A stretch of DNA of 64,000 nucleotides, taken from assembly GCF_002775205.1 (NCBI RefSeq), contig NC_036448.1, positions 5,859,072-5,923,071 of the forward strand, read 5' to 3'. Shown here piece after piece: positions 22,601 through 35,200 of this stretch. The notes below the pieces were generated by a model that was given only the letters and a program-made list of their open reading frames with translations, was not told where the DNA came from and ran no database searches. Numbering within the stretch: the stretch's first letter is position 1; each line of letters begins with the position of its first letter. The position numbers were made by a program, and so were the translations under genes. The DNA is from Xiphophorus maculatus (taxonomy: Eukaryota > Chordata > Actinopteri > Cyprinodontiformes > Poeciliidae).

Positions 22601-25600
22601 ATTTTCGATTTTTTAAACGTGAAGATTTCCTTTCTTTTTCTAAAAAAAACCCGATTGATCTCAAACTTTCAGAGTTTTTTTGATGGAAATTTGCTCCTTT
22701 TCCCCTCCATCTACGGCGGCTTCTAACACGTCGTCACAACAGAGACATTTTGTCGTGAAACTCAGAAAATTTCCACGTTTTTTCTAGGAAATGTTCAACT
22801 TTTCAGACTCTGAAACTTCCACGTTTTTTTGTTTTGGTTTTTTTTAGTTTAATGTCAAAGTTTCCCAGATTGGTGCCGGAGATTTACTCTTCCTTTTTCA
22901 TTCTGTCTACTATGGCTCTGATACGCCGCCTCGCTTTTTTGAAATCCAATTCACAATCACAGTGCGTGATTGTGACGTCACGAAAAAGTTAAAAACCTCT
23001 GGAGGTATGAATCTTTTTTTCTTCTTCTTTTTTCGGCAACTCTCCGCACTATCTTCGGCTAACCCCCCCCTATTTAGTTTCATATTAGCTCTCCGCTCTC
23101 TTCACTATTGGACTGCATGCGCCGCCTTTTCTGCCATCTTTCCATTTCATCTCCCCTGCATTTGTCTCTTTTCCTTTTCGTCACGTTGCTGTCGATTCGG
23201 TTCGACGAAGGCCGTTTCGGAGGGGCCAAGCTGTGGCTCTGCTTCCTCTCACACAGACGTCTGTTTGCTCTCGGTGGAAACTAATGACCTCCGTGCGCGT
23301 CGCGTCTCCGGAGAACGCCGAGAAGGCATCCCAGCAACGAGCTTCACGAGATCAGCACGACGTGTTTGCTCAAAAACTACAGCAGCTCATCGGAAAGAGC
23401 CGGAGAACTCGCCGAGCGTGATTCATCCGACAGACTCTTTTAACAGCGTCTCGTTCCTATACCTCTCTATGCTGGCTTGAAGTAAATCTTAACATGTTTA
23501 TGCCACTTTTTTTTTCTTCTTCTTCTTCTTCCTTTTTTTGTTTCAGTTGGCAGAAGAGCTGCTGTACCACGGATGGAGAGATGAAGTCAAAGAACTGCTT
23601 ACACTTATTTCCAAACCTCACTTTAAGGTGAAAAACTGTTTCTTTCCATGCCGATGCAGTTGGCTTTTAAAAGTCTGTGTGGTCTCGAACGCTCACTAGT
23701 CCTTCAGCCCAGTCAAATCACACATTGTCCGCCGAAGGAAAAGACGCGTAAAAGATGTGATGTCATGGAAATACATAAAAGAAATTGTTTCGCATAGTTA
23801 AGGTTCCAAGAGTTGCCAAAAAATATAAAAGTTATAATGAAGGAATATTTGGACCCAGCTAAATATGTCTTAATACTGACCAACCCGATCAATCAATCCT
23901 GGTTTCCTGGTTTTACGTCTTAAACATACTCCTTCATTTTTGATGTCAGACGAGGACGATCTTAAGGACGGGTTAGGCTACCGTTTAACTCATTTCGTTC
24001 AGAGAATACTTTCTATAAATTACTTGGAAATGTATTTAAAAATTGTGTTTTGTCGAGGCCTTTACTCCACAAAAGCAGATAGATGAGTGTGTTTTTCAAG
24101 TCAAACTCCGCAAACACGGAGAACTTTGGACCCAGAGCAGTAGACGCAACGACAAAGTTTCTTCTATCCAAGACATTTGTATGGTAAAATTTCGTGTAAA
24201 TACTGGGTTGTACCCCAATTTTTATGGTCAAATTTTGGCAATCTTAGCTGCCGGTATTTCACTGTAAATTAGAGACATTAATTACATTTTTTTTTGACAG
24301 TGCACAAGCCAGGACTGGAAGAAGCCCCATGATGTCGTTTCGTTCTTTCAGCCCCAAACAGGCTTCCTCCATTTTGTACCTGTAAAAAAAAAACGTCACA
24401 CCCTCCTGCCTCGGCTTTTCTGCATTAGTTTATCTGGTGTTTTGGTTGCTTGTTTTCATGGATTGTGTTCATATGGGTAAAAGACGACCAGGTTGCAAGT
24501 AGAATTATTTATTTATTTTTTGCATCGTATGATTTGAAAATATTGTATAATTCTCTATTCTGAGTCATTTTCTGGGTCATTCTCTGTTGCCAGTTTGAGC
24601 CACCGGACTCTTGTCAAATCTGACAGATTTTCACCGGAAATGAAGCCAAAAATAAAACAGTGAGAGACTTTCTGGTTGATATATCAGACGATTTCCATGT
24701 TGTGGACGATGAGTTGAATATGGCAAAGTAAATGAAAATGTTTCTTGTCTGCCTGGTGGGTATGATAAACGCACAGTAGGTCAGAAACATCCAGCGTTTG
24801 ATGATACCATTTCAAAGATCCGGTGACACATTTTTACATTAACACCTTGATTCCACGAATGTAATTTTTAATGTTTTAATTCAGACACATTGGAGTTTGG
24901 TTTTCAAGCATGGAAAGCCTGCTTAGCACCATCTCAATTGATCATACTTTGACTAGGCTGATCCAAAACATTTTTTTCCCCCCATTGTGAAAAAAGAGGT
25001 GGATTTGCTGATGTGGTTTGGATAATTTTTCTGCTTTTCAATCTTCTTAGTTCCTTTTGGGCCTCCTTGTTTTAAGTGTCAATGCACTCTTGGAGTAATT
25101 TTGGTAGACCAGCCACTCCTGGGAGGGTTCACCTCTTTTCCATTTGTGGATAACGGTACTCAATGGAGTCCCAAAGTCTACAAAGTGGCTGTGTAACCCG
25201 TTCCAGACGAACAGACAAAAGTGTTTCCCGTCTGTTTTTGAAATTCTGTAGTTTGGAGGCAGGATGTGCTGCTTTTAGCCCACATCATGTTGTTAGAAAG
25301 TGATTTTTCTTTCTTTCTTCTCTTGTTCTTTCTTTCTTTCTTTTTTAGAAAAAATCTTCAGGTTTAGCAATAATTAGGTCTGTAATCAGCTTCTTTACTT
25401 AAATCACCATTGAAAAATGACCACAAACATTAAAGTGCAATTTAAAAAAAAAAACCAGAAATATCAGTGTCAATGGTATTGACCCAATGTTTCCAGAGTA
25501 GCATGGCTTCGTGACACAAAGTTCATTTTTACTCATCATCTGCTTGATATTTTAATGGCTTGTCTAATCAGACTCAAATGACAGTTTACGGCAAACCTAG

Positions 25601-26151
25601 TAATTACTAAAGCACAAACTGTCACGGACATTTCACATTTAAAGGGATGGCAGTGAAATAAGCATGTTCACAACTAACGCTGCTAGAAGCGGAGTTATTT
25701 TCATTGAACTCCACCTTGACAATGTACCTATAAATTAAAAAAAGAAGAAAAAAAGTTACATTTTCATGCTAACACGCTTCATTTGAGTCATTCCGCTACA
25801 GTGACTGAACACAGGAGCTATAATGGCCGACAGCATTCTGTTTCCTACAATAAACTCAAACATGAGTCACACGCAGCGACAAATGAATCCAGCAGTAAGT
25901 AAAAACGTATTCAAATTGATTTTCACCACATCCCCGCCCCCCCGGGAGGTGCTGACATATATTAACCACACTGGCACCGGAGCTAATGTTCTCCCAAACT
26001 ATGTTCATTACAGCGGACCCGGAGATGCCCAGACTGCTCCGGTGAATGTTTTCCTATGTCAAATCTGCTGACAGCCGCGTCTCAGATGCACTCATACGTT
26101 CATAAATGCACACAGGACGTATTTTCGTTTAGAATGTGTTGCCAAAGATTG

Positions 26152-26239
<88 letters not shown>

Positions 26240-29200
26240 TCTTCGTAATTTACGAGGAGTCAAAGCCAGCCGGTAAGCTAAAGTTTGTTTAAACAGCCCT
26301 AATGTTCTTGGCCGAGGCGCTGGAGCTCACACGTACTTATGAGCAATGCTGGATATAATATGCTGTAAATGAATGTTTGTTTCCTTAAAAAGAAAAAAAA
26401 GAAAAAAAAAAACACCTTATGAAAGTAGCCAGAGCCGAATTGCTCACGCGCTGGCAGCTTCTGAACAGAGCAAGTGCTGATGGACTTTGGTGTATCCAGT
26501 CGAGTTACTGACAGATGGATTGTCTGACTGGTTAAAATGAAGTTGACGAGCAGATGTTTCCCGTATTCACGTTCCTCCTCGTTACGGTAAATCTCCACTT
26601 TTTAATCCACGCTCGCAGGGAAAGATTAACGGCTTTTGTGAATAACGTCTTTCCGCAAAGCAAGCAATACAGCGGCTGTTGCCGCCTCGCAAAAGCAATT
26701 GTTTATTGGGATTTGGTCTGACAGACTCGTACAAAGTAGTGCATATTGTAAATGCGTGGCCCCATTGACTGAACGTGTTTTGCTACAATTACAGATGGAC
26801 AGGGTGTCTGCGCATCCTTAAAAAGTCTTAAATTCACGTAGGTTAAATTAAGGTCTTAATATGTCTTAAATTCATTAGAAATGGAAGTTGCACTTAAATA
26901 GGTTAATCACAGGTCTTAAAATTGGTCATGGCAGAACTATTTAATCTAATATATTCTATGTTTTATTTTATTTATTTATTTTAGGCGCATCCAGATATCT
27001 TCATTGCGTTCTGGGACTCTTGGCAAACAAGGCTCAAATTTATCTACAATTGTCTGGCGATGTTGGTCTTGGCCTCTGCCAACCCTGCATGATGCTACAC
27101 CCATTTTGGGGGGGGGGAGGCAGGTTCAAGAGGCCCAGGTCCCTCTTGAAATGAGATCCAGATCTAGATCTCAACGGGGTTTACCTGGTTAAATAAAGGA
27201 ATATATATAGGAATATATAATTATCTGCTAATATACCCTTTCGAGCTAGCTAGCTAGCTTCTTTAGATTGGTCATGGATTAGAGAACTTTAAAATTTATT
27301 GACAATGGGCTGGACGACATTCGTCTTTGACACTGGATCACTCCTGTTGCCAACCCTTACGGTACTATATGCATTTTGAGAAGAAAAAATCTAGCTGCTA
27401 ATATACCCTTTCTAGCTAGCTAGCTAGTCATCTTAAATTTTAAAAGTTAAAGTTTTCTAACCCGTGACAGATAGGTTAGGAAACTTTAACATTTATTGGC
27501 AGATGACTGGATTACGTTGGTCTTCGCCACTAACTCATTCCTGTATCCAACCTGTACAATGCTATGTGCATTTTGTGCTAGCTGCTAATATCCCTCTTCT
27601 AGTTAGCTAGCTAGCTAGCTTTTTTGCATCTGTCATAGATTGGAGAACTTCAAGTTTTATCTCCAGTTGACTGGACGACATACATCTTTGCCACTGGCTC
27701 ACTCCTGTTCCTTATGATGCTACGTGCATTTTGCACTTACGGGCTTGGAAGTACAAAGCTGCTGCCAAAAGCCTCAACAGACCCCATAAATGTTACAGTT
27801 TGGACATAAAACGGTCACTGCCACTGCGAGCACTGATCTCAGAGCAGCATCTGATGCAACACAAACTCTGAAGTCAGAAGTTTAGATCATTTTAAATGAG
27901 GAGATAAATCGCTGGTCTTACTAGGTCTAAATCACGTTCATAATGGTCTGAAAAAGTCTTAAATTTGAGTCGGTGAAACCTGCAGAAACCCTGGATGCAG
28001 GTCTTTTGGGTCTTATCTGCACCCACTTTGCAAGGAACAAGTTTCTTAGCGATTCTTTATTGCAAAGCACCTCCAGATTCAACATGTAAACATTGTTATT
28101 CAAGTCTCGCAACACGTTCTTCACTGGATTTTAGTCTGCACTTTGACGGGGTTATTCTAATGTATGAACATTAGAATAATGTTCATAAACTTTTCCATTG
28201 TAAACCTGGCTGTGATGTTTAGGGTCTCTCTCCTACTGGAAGGTGCCATCTGATGTGTGAATTGTTTTTTTCTGACTCACACACTGTGCCATTTTTGGCC
28301 ACTAAACCTAACAAGTTTGACTTCTGTCTTGTTTTGCCAGAGTACCATCTTGGTGTTTGGAGTTTCAGGCGACAAATGAGACAGCCCATGGCAATTAGTG
28401 ACAAAAAACAACAGAAAGGACAAACGTCAGAGTGAAGGGGGTCTTGAACACATTTACAATCTTTTTATTGTGTGTCCTTTTCCAGAGTCTTCTGCGTACC
28501 CATGACTCTGTAGCCAAGAGAGACTTTGAACCTGCTCTGCCGCCCCTACCTGATGATGCAATGGAGGAAGATGAAGAGTCAGTCAAAATTGTGAGCCTGG
28601 TGAAAACCAAAGAGCCACTGGTCAGTATCTGTGTGGCAGTCAATCCGCAATCAGACCATCAACAAAAGCTCTCGGACTTCTCACTTCATTTTATCGTTTT
28701 ACAGTGCAAATTTTTTACATAAAGAGTTTTCATTTATTTCTAAACCTATTGCTAAAAAAACCATACAGAAGTGCAAATATATATATATATAATTTATTCA
28801 GAATATATTTTTTAATTGCTCAAATTTCTGTTTAATCGTAAGTCACTTGAATTGTATTGTTTTTCTTGCATGGCTGTAAGATGAGAGATTCGGTTCGGGA
28901 GGACGATAAAGTGGATTGGTTGCAGTTGCCGACGTCACCGCTAGGTGTCACAAAAATGCAGATGGAATAATCATAAATAAACCAGCAGAAACACTGTAGG
29001 CTTTGGAGGTCCAAAAGAGTCATTAGCAGGGAAATTAAGTATTAAAAAAAAAAATCAAATACATAGCTAATATAATCAAGATTTATAATTAATTAACATA
29101 TTGTTAGAGAAACGTTAACTGTAAATATTCAATGAGCTTCCCCCCCCCCCCCCCACCGCTATGCAGCACAGGAGCCACAAAATAAATAAATAAAAACGTA

Positions 29201-32200
29201 CATAATTCCACATAGTTTTAAGATATATAAAAAAAATCTCATTTTAATTAATTTCACATGAAACATTTCAATCTGGAGAGACTCAGACGGAGATAAGAAG
29301 ACAATTAGAAGAGTTAATTGACAAACAGAATTTAAAGTCTTTGGCGCTCGGGCCCCGGCTGGGGATAACGGTTATCGCAGCGTTAGCGATAGGCTTCAGA
29401 TGAGCATCCCTGATGCTGTTAGGAACGTCATCCCCCAGGGCCCGGCACCGGTGGTGGAGGTTGAAGAAGGGTGCGGGCCTCAGGACCGGGCGAATGGAGG
29501 AGAAGGGGTGGTGGTGGGTTGAGCTCGGCTGGAGAGCGAAGGACGCCATGAATGAAGGTCCTTATCAGCTGGGACTTGGTCGATGATTGGACGTGACGTG
29601 GCTTGGTCCGGCGTTGATAGGTCGACGATTGTGGGCAGGTCGCTTCAATTAACGGGTCCCGGTGGGGATAAAAGAGTCTTCCAGTTTGAATTTGCGTCTA
29701 GGCTTCATCTTAATAAATAATGTTACTTACTGTAACATTATTACTTACTGTAATGTTAAAAATGTAATAACTATTCATTTATTACATTATGGCTGTTCTG
29801 GCATTTAATGCAGCTGCACCGAAAAGCTTCAGCTTCTTAAAGTTACCCAGCCACATTGCAGAATTTGAGACATATTGAGCTTAGGGGTAGATGTAGTTGA
29901 TATTAAATTTTTTTTTTAGATATATATGTATAGGCTATATATATATATTTCAAAAATGCATTCATAGCAAGACAAAATGTCTGCTAAGGATAATTTAAAA
30001 GGAACCTAAGAGATGACTCCCGCAGCAGCCTGTTCTGCTTTTGTGTTTAAACTTTTAACTTCGTTCTCAATCCAAGTTTTTTATTTTATTTCTTTCCACA
30101 GCTCTTTTCGCTACATATCACTGTGACACACGACACGCCGCGGCTCCAGCTGTTCTGTTTATCTAAAGTGAAATAATGCAAACACTGACATCATAATTGA
30201 GTCATTAAAGCAGCACTGCAGATTTAGAAGGCCTGGGTTAATTTATGTTTCTGTTTCTAGTGCGCATTGATTAGCTTCGAGGCCTTTAATCACGGGCCAT
30301 TTTCCTGATGAGGCTCAAATGTTCTGCTTTATTACTTATTCCATGTCATTGTCTCTTAATTAAAAAAAAAAAAAGTTTCCTGGATCGAGTAAAGGAGAAA
30401 AGGGGAAAAGAAAAAAAAAAACATCCTGCGAGGATTCAAGAGCGGCAGATGTTCAGCAATGCCACAAAACCTCGAAATTTGTTGTTTTAGTGAAAATTAA
30501 AAAAAAAAAAAAGCCCTCTGGATTCTTTTTTTTTTTTAGTTTGCAAGTTTTTCCATCCAATACACATAAACGTATTTCAGTTTTGACTCAACAGAAAAAA
30601 TATTCAGAAACACATTTAACATGTAAAGAATCAATAAAAGATTTAGCGAATATGCAAATATGCAGGTTGCCAGGTTATGTAGACATATTGCAAATCAGAA
30701 GATAAAGTTCCATTAACATCTCTGGAATAGAAACACACACAAAAAAAAGAAAAGAAAAAAGCTCCCTGTGACTCATCTATCAAACATGCATTTTTTTTCT
30801 GGCGTTGCTGCGTTCGAGAGACACTTTTGGACGGATAACTGTGAACATTTTTGCGATGGTTCCGACGCTAGCCTGGAAGAGAGGGCTGACCCTCCTCTGA
30901 CTTTGTCCCGCTGATCGATCCAACATGTTCCCATTTTCCAGACAACAGGGCTTCACCCGAGCGAGAGCCGATCGCAGCCCGCCCGCCCGCCCGCCCGCCC
31001 ATTGCATCAGATGCTGTTTCCATTCTTGCTTCGCCGCATCAATAACATCTGTTGTAAATAACGCCGCTTTTGTGCGGCTCGTTGCTTGGAACACGAAGGA
31101 GTCTAAATAATTTAAAAAAATAAATTTATGAAACAAAACATATGAGTGGAGCTCAAAGCGTTTCTGCTATAGAGTCAGTATGTCATCTTCACGCTGTATC
31201 TGTTTGTCGGTTCTTCTTTTTGTGTGCGAGTGAAGGGAGCGACAATTAAGAAAGACAACTCCACGGGGGCCATCGTCGTCGCCAGGATCATGAGAGGAGG
31301 CTCAGCCGATAAGAGCGGTAAGCAGACCGCTGGAGTCTTAAGAATTCAAATTCAAAAACACTTCACCGATCCCAAAGGGGACATCAAGTGTTTCCTGAAA
31401 CTCATATTAATTCAAGATTCTTCAAGGGTCTCCTGTAGCAGTCCGTGCCGCGTCGAATTTGAAGAAGCCTCTGACTGAAGACGGTGAGGACAGTTTCACG
31501 AGGAAGTGGCTTACGCAAAGAGAACACATAGGATGGTCTAATTAATCCTGATTGTGTGTTATTTAGTATAGCTTTGATAGCAATTAAAAATATAGAACGC
31601 AGATCTGCAAAATTTAATAGTAGCGTTATAGCAAATACTGTACAAAATGTGGGGCGCTTTTTTCGCGTAATCCTATTGACTAGTCATCTTAAAGAACCAA
31701 CGGATGTTTTTAAATGCAGATATGATAACAAACGTGGATTTTTAGTGTGAATTCCTCCTCTGTCATTGAATAACTGCATCGAATTGACACAACAGAAGAA
31801 CTGGCATTTTGTCTTTAGGTTGGAAACACGGATTTTAAAAAACATGTTTCCACAAATATCAACGTCACACAGAAGAAAACATTTGTATCCTTTTTTTTAA
31901 TCTATATTACAAAGTTTCATGTTTTTCTACATTTCAAAACCTAAAAATAGAAAGAAAACAGTGACAACAACATTCCTATAGTAAATATATAACTTTCCCC
32001 CCCTTCCAAAAGGTCATGTGACGTTTGAGTAATAAATGAGTTTAATGTTATTGTGCAGAGGGTGAAAATGGCTCTTTGGACGGTGAAGGTTGCAGACCTT
32101 CTGTTTCTGTTATGGAGAAACAAACCTGCACCAAGCTGAGATTAACTCCTGACTCAGCTGATCAGCTAGCCTGCATTCTGCTGCTGAACAGATATCCCAC

Positions 32201-35200
32201 TCCCACATTGACAGCTGCCGCTTTAAAAATAAATGATTTATTGAGTAAATAAATAAAAAATAAATAGCGATGTATAGATTGTCTAGGTCGTTTCTCCAGA
32301 GCCAAAGTACATCGATTCCAAGCAAACAAAGTACACATTTGGGACATAGGTGATAACTTTTATTTCATTATTGATTATAATTCGGTTACATCACAACAAA
32401 TAGAATTATCAATCAAGCTGCAAACGTAGCCATCAAACTACAGATATTTATGATTACCACTCTTAAACAACTAAAAATTTGTGTGGAATTTGAAGCTGTT
32501 CTATAAATTGCGGGTTTAGAAATGTTGAATTAACGTAATTTGGCGACTACAAATTTGACTGCAGGTCTGGCACTTTTGGAGCCAAAGCAATTTTTCAGCA
32601 ATGTCGCCTTTCTTGTAAGCGAGCGATACGTGCATGAGCCTTCTTTGAGCCAGCTGACCGGCAGCCCGCAGCACCACGCGTGATAGGGAAAGCTTGGTGT
32701 TACTCTGCACCGCATACGAATTCAGGAACTCCGGAAGACTGCAGCTCTTCTTCTGAACAGCTGACGGAAAATCTGAGCATTTTGCTGGAAAATGTTTGTG
32801 TTCAGTAATTAGCCATATTCCAAACGTGTAATAGTAACAATGACGCGATGTGTCTTTAAGGCCTGATTCATGAAGGTGACGAGTTGAAGGAGGTGAATGG
32901 AGTTTCACTGGAGCACAGGAAGCCAAAAGAAATCCTTCCTCTCCTGGTGAGTCACATCACTTCTTTGTCTCATTTTTCTGCTGATCCTTGTTCCTCCTCT
33001 TACTGTTGACTTATTTAACTGTTCATTTAAAGACGACATATTGCTTTAACTTGTATTTTTATGACTGCTAGTGTGGTACAAAAACAGCAAAGCATAAGTT
33101 TGTGAGTGATAAAGCTGAAACTGGGTGAGGTTCGCTGACTTGCTACTACAAGTCGTCAATGAAATAATGTCCTACACAGGCTCCCGTAGCCTTTTAACGG
33201 ATGTTAGAGCTCATTATGTCTTCCGCTTAACCGTGTTCCAGTTGTAAGCCGGATACTTGTTACGATTTTCCTCAGTTTTAAGAAAGAATGTTTGCAAAGT
33301 GACGCTGCGGCACTATTTTTGTGACTAACGTGGACAGATACAAGCAGTCCGAAGGCGCGAATAAAAAGTATATTACTGTAACTTCCATTGCAATGTGTGC
33401 ATGTGGCAGCCATGTTGGACAGGGAGAGTGGGTCGGTGAGGAAACTTCTGGATTTCCAACTGAATTCTGAGTTTAAAATCAACTCACATGTCTCCTTTAG
33501 TCTGAACGGCAACATCAAGGCCTTAAAATATTCTGCGAGTTTCTAAAATGAACTAGGTTTTTGGTGAGTTTGCTCAACATGGTTTTAAGTTTAGTGTTTT
33601 TATAAATTCCTCCTTAGACGATATACATAAACCTCAAGAGCTTCCTCATCTACCATACTTGATTGGTTGCTGTCACTTTAAGTTTTTTATTCTTAGTAAT
33701 GTCTATTTCTTATCCTTGATTTTGTCATTTTCACCATATGTTTTTATTGTGTGTCTTGTGGTTAATGCATAACTAAGTTTTTTGCAAATATTTTTGCAAA
33801 AATGGCCCCAAATATTTTGTTTACGTGAATGCTAACTCCCACCTGCAGGTGGCGGTGTTTCGTACACCTATCACAGACCAAAACTTGATGCCAAGTTTTG
33901 GTCTGTGATAGATATCCTGCAAATAATTCAAAATGCCCTGCAAATATTTCTAAATTAGCATCAGAAATTCTTTTGATCTTTATTGAAAAAAAAAAACCAA
34001 CAGAAAAAACAAAATCCTGAAGGGATTAACCAATGGAAAAAAGAAAAAAAAAAAGAAATACTTAAATTTAAGAAGTACTTATCGAAGGCAAAGACAATTA
34101 TTTATTAATATTTTAATAGTTAATTAATGGGTTTTATCAATACAATTTGCTTCTGCCGCCGTGGAGGAAATTTATGGCATTAATATGATCCAAAATATAA
34201 AGTGAAGATTGACTAGAAAGCTATCAGACAAGTTTAAACCGTTCATTTCACTTTACGTTTCCAACCAACTTTCTATTTGAATATTATTAATTGGCTGGTA
34301 AAAAAAATATATATATATATATAATGGTTTTCAGTTTTGAGTCTTTATGTTTGAATGTCCTGAACATGAAATAGATTTCTGTGTTTCTTTCTATGTAGGC
34401 TTGTTCTGAGGGTGCAGTTAAATTCAAAATCATTCCTGGATCCACCAAAGAGGAAATGACATCACGTGTGACAAAGGTAGAGCAAACAATGAAGCCACTT
34501 CTCATGCTGCGTGTCTTGTTTTTAATTTTCATTTAGCGTTTGGCGTTTCGCATTCAAGCGCGGCTACATGAATTTATGGAGAGTCTACTGGAATCTGCAT
34601 CCCTTTAACTTTTACACTCTGTTATGTTAGAACCAGAAACTTAAATGTGTTTTATTAGGATTTTATGTGACAAAGAAACACAAAGTAGCACATAAATTAT
34701 GGAGTGGAAAGAATTAGGCCCTACTTTGTTTGTATTGGATTCATTTGGTTAATTTTGTTGTTGTTTTTTTATCATCCGGTTTGCTGTCATTGCACTGCAA
34801 AAACACAACATTTCTAGGTTGGAAAAGTGTAATAATCTGACGGTTTTTAGCAATTTTAGGAAAATTATTTAATTAAAACGTGCTGAAAAGTTACGTACTT
34901 ATGAGTTAGTTTTGTCTTATTTCTAGTGAACTAAGATATCTGCACAAAAAAAGACCAAAAATACTCGTTTGTTTGAGTTTGTGTTTTTGCAGTGTATACC
35001 ACAGCCTCCTCCTCAACATCTGCTGAGATAGTCAGAATCCCTTGGCACCGTCTACCGTTTGGGCTCCATTTATTTAAATAACAATAATTAATTGTTATGC
35101 CGTGCAGAAAATATTTGCAGGTCTACAATCTTTGTGTTCAGAAAGAGTTAAGGACCACAGCCGTGTTGTGCGCTGCGCACGTTGGACAGAGGAGCTGGAA

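Noticed and set aside
22962..23480. 172-residue plus-strand open frame
   Set aside because: No domain, F- and S-rich from a pyrimidine-rich intron, and it lies immediately before a true acceptor.
29283..29549. Minus-strand 88-residue frame in the GC-rich island
   Set aside because: No domain or splice link; kept only as an unknown GC-rich block.
32516..32926. 136-residue minus-strand open frame
   Set aside because: Antisense to an mpp7 PDZ exon and flanking intron.
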